Positions 27,448 through 36,328 are shown, counted from the stretch's first letter. The stretch: 64,000 bases of DNA from Mycobacterium shigaense (GCF_002356315.1 NZ_AP018164.1:2790001-2854000); one strand, 5' to 3'. The notes: a model not told the origin generated them from the sequence alone. A program made the numbers and translations.

Positions 27448-28221
27448 GTGCGCAACGTGCCACTCGACGACGTCGACGCGATCGACCGCCCGGTGTTGGC
27501 AATCGGGACCGACTACCCGGCGAACCATCTTTTGGAATCTCACCGGCACCGCCGCGCCCAGCTGCTCTATGCGGCGACCGGCATCATGCGCGTCGACACG
27601 GCCGCGGCCGCGTGGACCGTGCCCACGCAGCGGGCGGTGCTGATTCCGCCTGTTGTCGACCATCAGGTGCTCATGGACGGCGTCAGCACCCGCAGCCTCT
27701 ACCTCGAGCCGTCGGCGGTCCCGTGGTTCCCCGCCCGCTGCCAGGTGGTGGACGTCTCGCCGCTGCTGCGGGCCCTGCTGCTCGCCGCGGTCGAGCTACC
27801 GGCGGACTACGACCCGCACGGCCGCGACGGCGCGCTGGTTGAGCTGATCGTCCATGAGATCCGGTCGCTGACAGCGCTGCCGCTGGACCTGCCCATGCCC
27901 GGACGCGACGACTTGCGCGCCGCGTGCCGGGCGTTCGCGCTGGCCCCGAGCATCGAGCAGTCCCCCACGCAGTGGGCCGCCGACCTAAACGTCAGCACCC
28001 GAACCTTTAACCGGCTGTTCCGCGCCCAAACGGGCATGACATTTCAGCAATGGCGCCAGCGCGCCTGCGTACTGCACGCTATCCGGCTGCTCTCAGTGGG
28101 CACGCCCGTGACGCGGACCGCGACCGAGCTGGGCTACGACACGCCGGCGGCTTTTTCGGCGATGTTCACCCATCAGGTTGGCTCGCCGCCTAAGTCGTTC
28201 CAGCACGGGCTAATTGGCTAA
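27448..28221 (+). CDS. AraC-family transcriptional regulator
   Basis: A 257-residue regulator. The N-terminal half is a cupin-type sensor, with HLLESHRHRRAQLLYAATG and WTVPTQRAVLIPPVVDHQV. The C-terminal hundred residues are the AraC/XylS double helix-turn-helix. WAADLNVSTRTFNRLFRAQTG is the first, and VTRTATELGYDTPAAFSAMF the second, followed by the conserved GSPPKSF. The GTG start is used because no other start precedes the cupin region. It is divergent from the interrupted TSUP permease (92 bp between starts) and probably controls it, a common arrangement. The ligand is unknown. Confidence 0.92.
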   Translation: MRNVPLDDVDAIDRPVLAIGTDYPANHLLESHRHRRAQLLYAATGIMRVDTAAAAWTVPTQRAVLIPPVVDHQVLMDGVSTRSLYLEPSAVPWFPARCQVVDVSPLLRALLLAAVELPADYDPHGRDGALVELIVHEIRSLTALPLDLPMPGRDDLRAACRAFALAPSIEQSPTQWAADLNVSTRTFNRLFRAQTGMTFQQWRQRACVLHAIRLLSVGTPVTRTATELGYDTPAAFSAMFTHQVGSPPKSFQHGLIG

Positions 28222-28761
28222 GACACGCCGCCGTGCCCGGAAGGCCTGCACCTTGGCCTTATTGCCGCAGGTACTCATTCCGCACCAATGCCGGTTGTGC
28301 CCGCGGGAGGAATCGACATAGAGGCGCGTGCATCCCTCGTGCGCGCAACGCTTGACGTTGCCGATGTCATGTCCCGCTAGCAGGTCAACCAGATCGGCGG
28401 CCACGCTCGCAAGCAGCTGCGACGCAGTGCCCTCGCGACGTACCGAGCCCGTTCGCAGCAATCGCGGCGTCAGCCGGGGTTGCGCCGCCCGTTGGTTGAT
28501 CAGCTCGACATCGGCGGCTGGGAGGTGGTGCTGCTCGATCCTGGCGATCGCGATCCGGTAGCCGGCTTCGCGCACTGCGATGGCGGCCGCGAGATCGTCA
28601 TCGGTCACCCGGAATGCCTCATCCACCAGTCCGGCCTGGACCGCCCACTGCGACAGTCGTTCGGGGCTGCTCAGCAGCTCCTCGGCCTCGGCGCCCCCGC
28701 GGCATTTGAACGTGCCGAGAAAGTCCAGGCATAGGCGTCCGCTCACATACGTGAAGGCCAT
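28210..28761 (-). CDS. CGNR zinc-finger protein (ABATE domain), putative transcription regulator
   Basis: A 183-residue protein. The N-terminal ABATE region starts MAFTYVSGRLCLDFLGTF. The C-terminal treble-clef zinc finger reads CAHEGCTRLYVDSSRGHNRHWC followed (after two residues) by STCGNKAKVQAFRARR, with the CGN-(R/K) signature and four zinc cysteines. The family is predicted to bind DNA. It converges with the AraC gene with 12 bases overlap. Upstream lies a GTTACAT-type inverted repeat, and one further ATGTAAC copy overlaps its own start codon, which suggests autoregulation. Confidence 0.88.
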   Translation of the reverse strand: MAFTYVSGRLCLDFLGTFKCRGGAEAEELLSSPERLSQWAVQAGLVDEAFRVTDDDLAAAIAVREAGYRIAIARIEQHHLPAADVELINQRAAQPRLTPRLLRTGSVRREGTASQLLASVAADLVDLLAGHDIGNVKRCAHEGCTRLYVDSSRGHNRHWCGMSTCGNKAKVQAFRARRRVLAN

Positions 28762-28822
28762 GTAACCACCTTGACAGGTTTCACTGCGTCCTGCAAGATG
28801 TAACTAGTTAAGTCGGTTACAT
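28760..28822. promoter_or_regulatory. ATGTAAC repeats: possible operator of the CGNR gene
   Basis: ATGTAAC at 28798-28804 and GTTACAT at 28816-28822 form a perfect 7-bp inverted repeat with an 11-base spacer, and the inner TAACTAGTTA (28801-28810) is itself a perfect palindrome. A third ATGTAAC, 28760-28766, overlaps the start codon of the CGNR gene. The site lies in the divergent space shared with the small secreted protein gene. Confidence 0.6.
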
Positions 28823-28920
28823 AGACCCGGGCGAACGCGGAAGAACCAGCAGACAAGCGCCACCGTCTAAGCCGAGTAAAGGACCGCCTTATCTCGTAGA
28901 GAGGTGAAAGGAGCCTCGAA

Positions 28921-29133
28921 ATGATCACGAAAATGGTTGCCGCAACAGCGATCGCCCTCGGCCTGTCGGTGCTCGGCGCAGCCCCGGGCAACGCCGACCC
29001 GAGCCACCAGTCGAATCCGCCCGGCCCGAATCCATTCGCCGGTCTCACCTGCGAATGCCAGCCGAAGCCGCCGTTCGCCGTCCCGTTCCAGCCGGAGATC
29101 GATCGGGGACTGCAGGCAGCGCTGGCGGGCTAG
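28921..29133 (+). CDS. Small secreted mycobacterial protein
   Basis: A 70-residue protein with a clear signal peptide ([20 protein letters not shown], cleavage near GNADPS). The mature part of about 43 residues is rich in Pro and contains LTCECQPKP with two cysteines, ending in [20 protein letters not shown] lies 7 bases before the ATG. Similar tiny exported proteins with a CxC motif and a terminal helix are widespread in mycobacteria, but no function is known. It is divergent from the CGNR gene (159 bp between starts) and its stop overlaps the convergent lldD2 stop. Confidence 0.8.
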   Translation: MITKMVAATAIALGLSVLGAAPGNADPSHQSNPPGPNPFAGLTCECQPKPPFAVPFQPEIDRGLQAALAG

Positions 29134-29150
29134 CCCGTAATCGGGCCTAG
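29130..29150. terminator. Hairpin at convergent stops of the small secreted gene and lldD2
   Basis: CTAGCCCG-taat-CGGGC(c)CTAG forms an 8-bp stem with one bulged C and a four-base loop. It overlaps both stop codons. There is no U-tract on either strand. A bidirectional terminator is plausible. Confidence 0.45.
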
Positions 29151-30368
29151 CCGGCGTAATTGCGTGACGTGGTGCGGCGCGAGCTCCTCGAGGCAGCTCA
29201 CGCCGAGCAGTCGCATGGTCCGGGTCAGCCCGCTGTGCAGGATGTCAATCGCGCGATCGACACCCGCCTCGCCCCCGGCCATCAGCCCGTAGAGATAGGC
29301 CCGCCCGACGAGCGTGCAACGCGCGCCGAGCGCGATGGCCGCGACGATATCGGCGCCCGACATGATCCCGGTGTCCACCAGGATCTCGGTGTCCCTGCCC
29401 AGCTCGCGCGCCACCTCGGGCAGCAGGTGGAAGGGGACCGGGGCCCGGTCGAGTTGGCGCCCGCCGTGATTGGACAAGACGATGCCGTCCACGCCGCGAT
29501 CGACGACGGCGCGGGCATCGGCGAGCGTCTGGATGCCCTTGACCACGAGCTTGCCCGGCCACTGAGCCTTGATCCACTCCAGGTCGTCGAACGTCAGGCT
29601 GGGGTCGAACATCGTGCTCAGGTATTCCGCGACGGTGCCCGGCCAGCGATCCAGCGAAGCAAAGGCCAGCGGTTCGGTGGTCAACAGGTCGAACCACCAC
29701 TTCGGGTGCGGCACCGCGTCGAGAACGGTGCGCAGCGTCAGCGTCGGCGGGATCGTCATCCCGTTGCGGTTGTCGCGCAGCCGCGCGCCGGGGACGGGGA
29801 CGTCGACGGTGGCCAGCAGGGTGTCAAAGCCCGCGTCAGCGGCGCGCTGCACCAGGGCTATCGAGCGATCTCGGTCGCGCCACATATAGAGCTGAAACCA
29901 CTTGCGCCCGTTTGGAACTGCCGTCACCAGGTCTTCGATCGCGCAGGTGCCCAGCGTCGACAGCGAAAACGGTATCCCGGCGCGCCCGGCCGCTCCCGCT
30001 CCGGCGATCTCGCCCTCGGTGTGCATCAGCCGGGTGAATCCGGTCGGCGCGATGCCGAACGGCGCCGCGACGGGCCGGCCCAACACCTCCCACCCGGTGT
30101 CCACGTTGCTGACGTCCCGCAAAATCGTCGGGTGAAACTCTATGTCGCGGAAGGCTTGTCGCGCACGTTCGAGGGACAGCTCGTCTTCGGCGGCGCCGTC
30201 GGTGTAGTCGAACGCGGCCTTGGGGGTGCGGCGCTTGGCGATGCGCCGCAAGTCGTCGATGGTGAACGCCGCCGCCAGGCGGCGCTCGGTCGCACTGAAT
30301 CGGGGCCGCTTGAATTGCAGCAACGGCGCGAGGTCGCGCATCTTGGGCGCTCGTCGTTTGACTGCCAT
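29130..30368 (-). CDS. lldD2: L-lactate dehydrogenase (quinone/cytochrome type) LldD2
   Basis: This FMN enzyme of the alpha-hydroxyacid oxidase family oxidises L-lactate to pyruvate and passes electrons to the respiratory chain, allowing growth on lactate. The 412-residue reading starts at the ATG at 30368 (MAVKRRAPK...), which matches the known mycobacterial N-terminus; an ATG six codons earlier is possible. The family features are [15 protein letters not shown], the FMN-binding [12 protein letters not shown] region, and [30 protein letters not shown] carries the catalytic histidine, with [21 protein letters not shown] as the phosphate-binding loop. It corresponds to Rv1872c and is divergent from the DUF1810 gene. 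Confidence 0.95.
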   Translation of the reverse strand: MAVKRRAPKMRDLAPLLQFKRPRFSATERRLAAAFTIDDLRRIAKRRTPKAAFDYTDGAAEDELSLERARQAFRDIEFHPTILRDVSNVDTGWEVLGRPVAAPFGIAPTGFTRLMHTEGEIAGAGAAGRAGIPFSLSTLGTCAIEDLVTAVPNGRKWFQLYMWRDRDRSIALVQRAADAGFDTLLATVDVPVPGARLRDNRNGMTIPPTLTLRTVLDAVPHPKWWFDLLTTEPLAFASLDRWPGTVAEYLSTMFDPSLTFDDLEWIKAQWPGKLVVKGIQTLADARAVVDRGVDGIVLSNHGGRQLDRAPVPFHLLPEVARELGRDTEILVDTGIMSGADIVAAIALGARCTLVGRAYLYGLMAGGEAGVDRAIDILHSGLTRTMRLLGVSCLEELAPHHVTQLRRLGPITG

Positions 30369-30386
30369 ATGTGCCACCGTAGTCAT

Positions 30387-30821
30387 ATGGAGTCGGCGAG
30401 CGACCCGTTCGATCTAAACCGCTTCGTCAAGGCGCAGGCCCCGGTGTACGACACGGTCGTGGCGGAGTTGCGGAGCGGCCGAAAGCGCAGCCACTGGATG
30501 TGGTTTGTGTTCCCGCAACTGCGCGGGCTCGGCGGCAGCTCGACGGCCGTCCGATACGGCATCGCCTCGCTGCAAGAGGCCCGCGCCTACTTGAGTCACG
30601 AGCTGCTGGGCCTGCGGCTGCGGGAGTGCGCTCGGCTGGTCGACGCGGTGCAGGGCCGCTCGGTGGCGGAGATCTTCGGCTCGCCCGACGACCTCAAACT
30701 GCGCTCGTCGATGACGCTGTTCGCGCTGGCGACCGACGATGCCCGGGACTTCACCGCGCTGCTCGACAAGTATTACGGCGGCGAGCAGGACCCGCAGACG
30801 CTGGCCCGGCTGCGGCTCTAG
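30387..30821 (+). CDS. DUF1810-family protein (Rv1873-like)
   Basis: A 144-residue protein of unknown function with an all-helical fold. The DUF1810 signature is complete: [20 protein letters not shown], then [33 protein letters not shown], and the C-terminal region [12 protein letters not shown]. The ATG at 30387 matches the usual N-terminus [10 protein letters not shown]. It lies 18 bp from the divergent lldD2 start, so the two promoters overlap. The stop overlaps the convergent amylase gene by four bases. Rv1873 holds the same place in M. tuberculosis. Confidence 0.9.
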   Translation: MESASDPFDLNRFVKAQAPVYDTVVAELRSGRKRSHWMWFVFPQLRGLGGSSTAVRYGIASLQEARAYLSHELLGLRLRECARLVDAVQGRSVAEIFGSPDDLKLRSSMTLFALATDDARDFTALLDKYYGGEQDPQTLARLRL

Positions 30822-32131
30822 CCGGGCTGCAGAATCTGCCAGCCGTGCGGCTCGACGACCACCGCGTCGACGATTTCCTGGGGCGGGGCCGACGAACCGG
30901 CGAGCACGCGGGCGCGGGCGGTACCCAGCTCCGGCAGCGCCAAGGACAGCGGCTTGTCGTCGATGTTCAGCGCGACCAGCAATGCATCGTCGCCGCGTCG
31001 GGTCGTATAGCAGTAGTGGCGGTTGGTCAGCCGCACCGATGTGGTGGTGGCCCCGTGCAGCCACGGGTGGCGCCGGCGGAGCCCGACCAGATACTGGTGC
31101 AGGCCCCACACCTTGGCGCCGAAGGCATCTAATGGCATTGGGGGAGAGCCGAACTCGGGACGCACCGCATCGTCACCGCCGTAGCGCTCTTCCTTGACGC
31201 CACGGAATCCGAGCTCGTCGCCGGCGTAGATGCTGGGCACGCCGCCGACCGTCAGCAGGACGACCAGCGCGTGGGCTAGGTGATCGGGCCGCTCGAGCCG
31301 GCTCGCGATGCGGGTGACGTCATGATTGCCGATGAAGGTCAGCGGCGTGAAGCTGTTCAGCAGCTCGCCGTGCCGCTGCAAGGCCCAATCCAGCTCGAAG
31401 AAGTTGCCGTCGTTCAGGCTGCTCCAAATCGCCTTCCACAGCTCGTATTGGGTAGCCGAATCGAATCGGGCCGCCTTGACGACGGCGGCGTAGTCGCCGT
31501 GGATGAGCTCGCCGACAAACCACGCGTCTGGGAACTTCTCCCGGACCCGGGGCAGCACGTTCGACCAGAATTCCGGCGGCACGGCGTAAGCCGCGTCCAG
31601 CCGCCACCCATCGGCGCCGCGCTGCAGCCAGTGGGTCATCACGTCGGCAACGTAGTCGACCACCCGCGGGTCCTCGTGGTTGAGGGTGATCAGCTCGGCG
31701 TGGCCCTCGAAGGTGTGGAATCGGCCGGGGCGTCCGCGAAACCAGCCGGCCGCCTCGGCGCCCTGGGCCGCATCACGGTACTTCTCGAAATCGACGCCGA
31801 CATGGTTGAACACGCCGTCGAGCAGCACCCGCAGGCCACGACCGTGCGCCTCGGCGACGACGTGGTCGAAATCGTCGCCGTCGCCGAGGCGCGGGTCGAT
31901 GCGGTAGTGATCGGTGGTGTCATAGCCGTGGGTGCGCGACGCGAAGACCGGGCCCAGCGCAATCCCGGAGGCCCCCAGGGCGATCGCGTGATCGAACCAG
32001 TCGACGAGGCGCCGCAGCCTGTGCTCGCTCGCGTCCGGCGGAGCCAACCCCCCGGGCGTGGGAAACGCTCCCACAAAGCCCAAGGGGTACACCTGCCACC
32101 AGATCGCGTGCGCTACCCAGGATGCGGTCAC
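30818..32131 (-). CDS. GH13-family alpha-amylase/alpha-glucosidase-like enzyme
   Basis: A 437-residue glycoside hydrolase family 13 protein acting on alpha-glucosidic bonds. WWQVYPLGFVGAFP starts the barrel. Conserved regions are VLLDGVFNHVG (region I), GWRLDAAYAVP with the nucleophile Asp (region II), WFVGELIHGDY with the acid Glu (region III) and FIGNHDVTRIASR with the transition-state Asp (region IV). No signal peptide is visible, so it is probably cytoplasmic. The GTG at 32131 lies only 10 bases after the ahpD stop, so it appears to be the third gene of the ahpC-ahpD operon, an unexpected partner. The exact substrate is unknown. Confidence 0.88.
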   Translation of the reverse strand: MTASWVAHAIWWQVYPLGFVGAFPTPGGLAPPDASEHRLRRLVDWFDHAIALGASGIALGPVFASRTHGYDTTDHYRIDPRLGDGDDFDHVVAEAHGRGLRVLLDGVFNHVGVDFEKYRDAAQGAEAAGWFRGRPGRFHTFEGHAELITLNHEDPRVVDYVADVMTHWLQRGADGWRLDAAYAVPPEFWSNVLPRVREKFPDAWFVGELIHGDYAAVVKAARFDSATQYELWKAIWSSLNDGNFFELDWALQRHGELLNSFTPLTFIGNHDVTRIASRLERPDHLAHALVVLLTVGGVPSIYAGDELGFRGVKEERYGGDDAVRPEFGSPPMPLDAFGAKVWGLHQYLVGLRRRHPWLHGATTTSVRLTNRHYCYTTRRGDDALLVALNIDDKPLSLALPELGTARARVLAGSSAPPQEIVDAVVVEPHGWQILQPG

Positions 32132-32141
32132 GAACCTACGA

Positions 32142-32678
32142 TCAGCCGACTGCAGCCAGTGTCTCGGCGGCGGTAATCGCCTGCGCCACACCGGCAACGA
32201 TGGATGCCGCCTTCAGCGCTTCCAGAATGACCTCGCGGTCGACACCGGCCTCCCGCAGCGTGTGCTCGTGGGCGACGACGCAGTGCGAACAGCCGTTGAT
32301 CGACGACACCGCGAACGACCAGAGCTCGAAGTTCGCCTTGTCCACGCCCGGGTTGCCGATGATGTTCATCCGCAGGCCGGGACGCAGGTCGTCGTACTGG
32401 CCGTCCAGGAAGCCGCGACCACGGTAGAACACGTTGTTCATGCCCATGATCGCTGCCGCGCCCAACGCGGCCTGATACGCCTCTGCGGACAGGTTGTCAG
32501 CGGCCTCGGTACCAATCTCGCTGAGCACCTGAGGGTTTCGCGTCGCCGCGGCGCTGGCCAGCAGCGTGCCCCACAGTTGCTCCTCGCCGAGGACGGTGCT
32601 GCGGGCGATCGAGCCAAGGTTGAGCTTGAGGTCCTTGGCGTACTCGGGCAGTGCTTCCTTCAGGTTCTCGATGCTCAT
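32142..32678 (-). CDS. ahpD: Alkyl hydroperoxide reductase AhpD
   Basis: AhpD reduces AhpC and links it to the dihydrolipoamide system in mycobacterial peroxide defence. The 178-residue protein starts at the ATG at 32678, with GGAGG six bases upstream. It has the AhpD/CMD fold: [33 protein letters not shown], and the active site [14 protein letters not shown] with the catalytic CxxC and the proton-relay histidines. It follows ahpC by 25 bp on the same strand. In M. tuberculosis ahpC-ahpD is Rv2428-Rv2429, a different place on the chromosome. Confidence 0.96.
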   Translation of the reverse strand: MSIENLKEALPEYAKDLKLNLGSIARSTVLGEEQLWGTLLASAAATRNPQVLSEIGTEAADNLSAEAYQAALGAAAIMGMNNVFYRGRGFLDGQYDDLRPGLRMNIIGNPGVDKANFELWSFAVSSINGCSHCVVAHEHTLREAGVDREVILEALKAASIVAGVAQAITAAETLAAVG

Positions 32679-32703
32679 CACAACCTCCAGATCAGAGCCG
32701 GAA

Positions 32704-33291
32704 TTACGCCGACGCCTTGAGCAGCTCGCCGGCATCCAGCGTCGGGTCGCCCTTGCGCCAGTTGCACGCGCACAGCTCGTCGGACTGCAGGGCGTCGAGT
32801 ACCCGCAGCACCTCGTCCACGTTACGCCCCACGGATCCGGCGGTCGCCGAGACGAATTGGACCTCGTTGTTGGGATCCACAATGAAGGTCACGCGGTCGG
32901 CCACACCGCCGTCGTTGAGCACGCCGGTGGCCAGGGCCAGTTCGCGCTTGATGTCCGAGAGCATCGGGAACGGCAGCTTCTTGAGGTCCTCGTGTTGCAC
33001 GCGCCACTGGAAGTGGACGAACTCGCTGTCGACGGAGACGCCGAGCACCTGCGCGTCGCGGTCGGCGAACTCGTCGTTCAGCTTGCCGAACGCGGCGATC
33101 TCGGTCGGGCAGACGAACGTGAAGTCCTTCGGCCAGAAGAACACGATCCGCCACTTGCCCTCGTAGTCGTCGCTCGAGACGGTCTTGAAGTAGTCTTCGG
33201 GCTGCTTTGCGTCGACCTTCGACAGGTCGCCACCGATGAGGCCGGTGAGCTCGTACGCGGGGAATTGATCGCCGATGGTCAGCAACGACAT
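32704..33291 (-). CDS. ahpC: Alkyl hydroperoxide reductase AhpC (peroxiredoxin)
   Basis: AhpC reduces hydrogen peroxide, organic peroxides and peroxynitrite. The 195-residue protein has the peroxidatic cysteine in [15 protein letters not shown] (about residue 61) and the C-terminal cysteines in [13 protein letters not shown], as in mycobacterial AhpC, where these serve as resolving residues. AAGGAG lies six bases before the ATG. The gene is divergent from oxyR with 103 bp between starts, the classic arrangement in which OxyR controls ahpC. Confidence 0.97.
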   Translation of the reverse strand: MSLLTIGDQFPAYELTGLIGGDLSKVDAKQPEDYFKTVSSDDYEGKWRIVFFWPKDFTFVCPTEIAAFGKLNDEFADRDAQVLGVSVDSEFVHFQWRVQHEDLKKLPFPMLSDIKRELALATGVLNDGGVADRVTFIVDPNNEVQFVSATAGSVGRNVDEVLRVLDALQSDELCACNWRKGDPTLDAGELLKASA

Positions 33292-33371
33292 GGCCGCTCC
33301 TTATTTGGATTAGTTCAAGTTTAACTGGTCACTCACCATGTTGCCGGGAGCGGCCTCTGAAGTAAAGGTGA

Positions 33372-33387
33372 TATATCGCACTATACT
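33372..33387 (+). promoter_or_regulatory. oxyR/ahpC control region: AT-rich inverted repeat and oxyR -10 box
   Basis: TATATCGCACTATA at 33372-33385 is an inverted repeat (TATA-N6-TATA) and stands out as AT-rich in this GC-rich DNA. TATACT at 33382-33387 fits an oxyR -10 box; the ATG follows seven bases later with no ribosome site, so the transcript may be leaderless. Binding of OxyR here is inferred from the position between the two divergent genes. Confidence 0.45.
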
Positions 33388-33394
33388 TATTGCT

Positions 33395-34357
33395 ATGACC
33401 GATAAGAGTTTTCAGCCCACCCTGGCGGGACTGCGGGCCTTCGTGGCGGTAGCCGAGAAGCACCATTTCGGAAGCGCCGCAGCGACTCTCGCGGTGAGCC
33501 AGTCGACCTTGTCGCAGGCCCTGGCCGCGCTAGAGGCCGGTCTTCGCACCCGCCTCGTCGAGCGATCCACCCGGCGTGTCCGCTTGACGCAGGAGGGTGT
33601 GCACCTGCTGCCGCTCGCGCAGGCCGTCGTCGCGGCGACGGATGCCTTCAGCGCCGCCGCCGCCGGGACCTCCGATCCGCTGCAGGGCAGCCTGCGACTC
33701 GGGCTGATTCCGACCGTCGCGCCCTACGTGCTGCCGAGTGTGTTGGAAGGACTGGCGATTCGCCTGCCGGCGCTGACCCTGCGAGTCGTCGAGGATCAGA
33801 CCGAACGCCTGCTCGCGGCGCTGCGCGACGGCGGGGTGGACGCGGCGCTGATCGCGTTGCCCGCCGAGGTCGCCGGGATCAGCGAGATACCCATCTACGA
33901 CGAGGACTTCCTGCTCGCCGTGCCGCCTGGGCATCCGCTGTCGGGCAAGCGCCGGGTGCCGACCTCCGCGTTGGCGGAGTTGCCGCTGCTGCTGTTGGAC
34001 GAGGGCCACTGCCTGCGCGACCAGGCCCTAGAAATCTGCCAAAAGGCCGGCTTACCAGCAGAACTCGCCGACACGCGGGCCGCGTCGTTGGCGACCGCGG
34101 TGCAATGCGTGACCGGCGGATTGGGCGTCACGCTGATACCGCAGAGCGCGGCCCCGGTGGAAGCCGCGCGCAGCCAACTCGGGCTCGCGCATTTCGCGGC
34201 TCCCCGCCCCGGTCGGCAAATCGGCCTGGTGTTCCGCTCGTCGAGCGGCCGCGACGAATCCTATCGGCGGCTGGCCGCCGTCATCGGGGAGTCGATCGGC
34301 AGTGAACAGCAGGTGCGGTTGGTCAAACAGCGTCACTCGGCGGCGGCCGCCAGTTAG
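33395..34357 (+). CDS. oxyR: LysR-family peroxide sensor OxyR
   Basis: OxyR activates peroxide-defence genes when reactive cysteines are oxidised. The 320-residue reading is intact. The N-terminal winged helix is [20 protein letters not shown] then [19 protein letters not shown]. The effector domain begins [19 protein letters not shown]. Two cysteines, in [15 protein letters not shown], sit at the place of the redox pair of OxyR (a CxxxxxxxC pattern). In the M. tuberculosis complex oxyR is inactivated, so an intact copy is a useful marker. The ATG at 33395 is chosen because the frame upstream has no ribosome site and crosses the promoter. Confidence 0.95.
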   Translation: MTDKSFQPTLAGLRAFVAVAEKHHFGSAAATLAVSQSTLSQALAALEAGLRTRLVERSTRRVRLTQEGVHLLPLAQAVVAATDAFSAAAAGTSDPLQGSLRLGLIPTVAPYVLPSVLEGLAIRLPALTLRVVEDQTERLLAALRDGGVDAALIALPAEVAGISEIPIYDEDFLLAVPPGHPLSGKRRVPTSALAELPLLLLDEGHCLRDQALEICQKAGLPAELADTRAASLATAVQCVTGGLGVTLIPQSAAPVEAARSQLGLAHFAAPRPGRQIGLVFRSSSGRDESYRRLAAVIGESIGSEQQVRLVKQRHSAAAAS

Positions 34358-34366
34358 GTTCTGGCT

Positions 34367-35068
34367 ATGGAAAAGGTGATTGCGGTGCTTATGCGTGCCG
34401 ACACGGATGACGAATGGTGTGCCCGCCAACGAGGTCCGGTCGCAGACAAGCTGTTGGCTCTGGGCCTGCCGGGCCTGGCCGTCAACGTCCGCGACGAGGC
34501 CGTGCGAGGCTCGCTGATGACGATGACCGTGCTGGATCCGCCCATCGCCGCGGTGGTCAGCATGTGGACCCAGCAGTGCTATGGCGAACCGATGGCCGCC
34601 GCGCTGGACCTGCTCGCCGCCGAGTGTCAGCAGTTGGCCGCCTACTTGGTCACCGAATCCAGCCCACTACCCGGTCCGGATATCGAACCCGGAGCTCGCA
34701 CAGTCGGTTTCGCGAACGTCGTGCTACTGCGCCGGCCGGCCGAGATGGAGCAGGCGTTCTGGCTGGACCGGTGGCAGCTGCACCAGACATCGGTCGCGAT
34801 CGAAACGCAGTCGACGTTCGGCTACACCCAGAACTGGGTGGTGCGCACGCTCACTCCAGGGGCCCCGGGAATCTCGGGCATCGTCGAGGAGTTGTTCCCC
34901 GCGGAGGCGATTGCCGATTTGCACGCGTTCTTCGGTGCCGCCGACGATGACGACTTGAAGGACCGCGTGGGCCGGATGGTCGCCAGCACCAGCGCGTTCG
35001 GCGCCAACGAGAACATCGACTCGGTGGCAACGAGCCGCTATGTGTTCAGGACGCCGTTTCACACGTAA
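34367..35068 (+). CDS. Conserved hypothetical protein (Rv1874-like), possible EthD-type fold
   Basis: A 233-residue protein. It starts MEKVIAVLMRADTDDEWCAR directly after oxyR (nine bases). The order of elements, a short strand then a helix with tryptophan, repeated around residue 113 (VGFANVVLLRRPAEMEQAFWLDRW), suggests two ferredoxin-like units, as in EthD/dimeric alpha-beta barrel proteins; this fold is an inference. The DRWQLHQTSVAIETQSTFGY segment is distinctive. It corresponds in place and size to Rv1874. The tight spacing allows cotranscription with oxyR, but any role in peroxide defence is speculative. Confidence 0.75.
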   Translation: MEKVIAVLMRADTDDEWCARQRGPVADKLLALGLPGLAVNVRDEAVRGSLMTMTVLDPPIAAVVSMWTQQCYGEPMAAALDLLAAECQQLAAYLVTESSPLPGPDIEPGARTVGFANVVLLRRPAEMEQAFWLDRWQLHQTSVAIETQSTFGYTQNWVVRTLTPGAPGISGIVEELFPAEAIADLHAFFGAADDDDLKDRVGRMVASTSAFGANENIDSVATSRYVFRTPFHT

Positions 35069-35078
35069 GGGGCCGCAG

Positions 35079-35522
35079 ATGACGACACTGCAAAACGCCG
35101 TGGCGCTGGCGGCGACGGAGAGCGGTCTGGCGGTGATCTCGACGGTTCGCGCTGACGGGACCGTGCAGGCCTCGCTGGTGAACGTGGGCCTGTTGCCGCA
35201 CCCGGCGACGGGGGAGCCGGTGCTGGGTTTCACCACCTACGGCAAGGTCAAGCTCGCCAACTTGCGCGCGCGGCCGCAATTGGCCGTCACTTTCCGCAAC
35301 GGATGGCAGTGGGCGACGGTCGAGGGGCGCGCCGAGCTGGCCGGCCCGGAGGACAGCCAACCTTGGCTTGCCGACACCGAGCAGTTACGGGTGCTGTTGC
35401 GCGACGTGTTCAGCGCCGCGGGCGGAACGCACGACGACTGGGACACCTACGACCGGGTGATGGCCGCCGAGCACCGCGCCGTGGTGTTGATCGCGCCCAC
35501 CCGCGTCTACAGCAACGGGTGA
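35079..35522 (+). CDS. Pyridoxamine 5'-phosphate oxidase-like / F420-binding split-barrel protein (Rv1875-like)
   Basis: A 147-residue split beta-barrel protein. The segments GLAVISTVRADGTVQASLVNVG, then LGFTTYGKVKLANLRARPQLAVTF (read in parts) and VEGRAELAGPED are typical of the flavin/F420-dependent oxidoreductase group of mycobacteria. The ATG at 35079 starts MTTLQNAVALA and gives the same length as Rv1875. It follows the Rv1874-like gene by 10 bp, in the same orientation. The substrate is unknown, and the cofactor (FMN or F420) cannot be told by eye. Confidence 0.85.
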   Translation: MTTLQNAVALAATESGLAVISTVRADGTVQASLVNVGLLPHPATGEPVLGFTTYGKVKLANLRARPQLAVTFRNGWQWATVEGRAELAGPEDSQPWLADTEQLRVLLRDVFSAAGGTHDDWDTYDRVMAAEHRAVVLIAPTRVYSNG

Positions 35523-35538
35523 CGTTTAGGCTGCAGCA

Positions 35539-36297
35539 GTGACGCTGCAGATCGACGACCACAACCGGGTGCGCACGCTGACGCTGAACCGGCCCGAAGC
35601 GCTCAACGCCTTCAACGAGGCCCTCTACGACGCCACCGCCGAAGCGTTGCTGGCCGCCGCAGTCGATCCCGAGGTTGCGGTGGTCCTGCTGACCGGGACG
35701 GGCCGCGGCTTTTCGGCCGGCACCGACCTCGCCGAAATGCAGGCACGAATCACCGACCCCGACTTCGTCGAGGGCAAGCATGGATTTCGCGGCCTGATCG
35801 ACGCCCTGAGCGCGTTCCCCAAACCGCTGATCTGCGCCGTGAACGGCGTCGGCGTCGGAATCGGGGCGACCATCCTCGGTTACGCGGATATGGCGTTCAT
35901 GTCGTCGACGGCGCGGCTGAAGTGCCCGTTCACCAGCCTCGGCGTGGCACCCGAAGCGGCGTCGTCGTACCTGCTGCCGCAACTCGTGGGCCGGCAGAAC
36001 GCGGCCTGGCTGCTGATGTCCTCGGAGTGGGTCAGCGCCGCCGACGCGCTGCGGATGGGATTGGTGTGGCGGGTCTGCGATCCCGAAGAGCTACTGCCCG
36101 AGGCGCGTCGGCACGCGGAAATCCTTGCCTCCCGGCCTATCTCGAGCCTGATGGCAGTCAAGCACACCATGATCGAGCCGGTCCGTCCGGAGATCGCTGC
36201 CGCGACCGCGCGGGAGAACGCGCACTTCGCCGAGCTGATGGGCGCCCAAGCCAATGCCGCGGCTCTGGCGTCTTTCGCGGAGCGAAAGCAAAGCTGA
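35539..36297 (+). CDS. Enoyl-CoA hydratase/isomerase family protein
   Basis: A 252-residue crotonase-fold protein that binds acyl-CoA. NRPEALNAFNEALYDATAEAL is the first family block. LLTGTGRGFSAGTDLAEM forms half of the oxyanion hole, and VNGVGVGIGATILGYADMAF the second. AFMSSTARLKCPFTSLGVAPEAASS follows. At the hydratase glutamate positions the sequence has VAPEAASSYLLPQ, with one candidate glutamate, so hydratase or isomerase activity cannot be decided. The start is GTG, 16 bases after the Rv1875-like gene. From memory the gene is absent from this place in M. tuberculosis. Confidence 0.88.
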   Translation: MTLQIDDHNRVRTLTLNRPEALNAFNEALYDATAEALLAAAVDPEVAVVLLTGTGRGFSAGTDLAEMQARITDPDFVEGKHGFRGLIDALSAFPKPLICAVNGVGVGIGATILGYADMAFMSSTARLKCPFTSLGVAPEAASSYLLPQLVGRQNAAWLLMSSEWVSAADALRMGLVWRVCDPEELLPEARRHAEILASRPISSLMAVKHTMIEPVRPEIAAATARENAHFAELMGAQANAAALASFAERKQS

Positions 36298-36328
36298 ATC
36301 GCCGGCCGAAAGCAGTACTGATCGAGCC

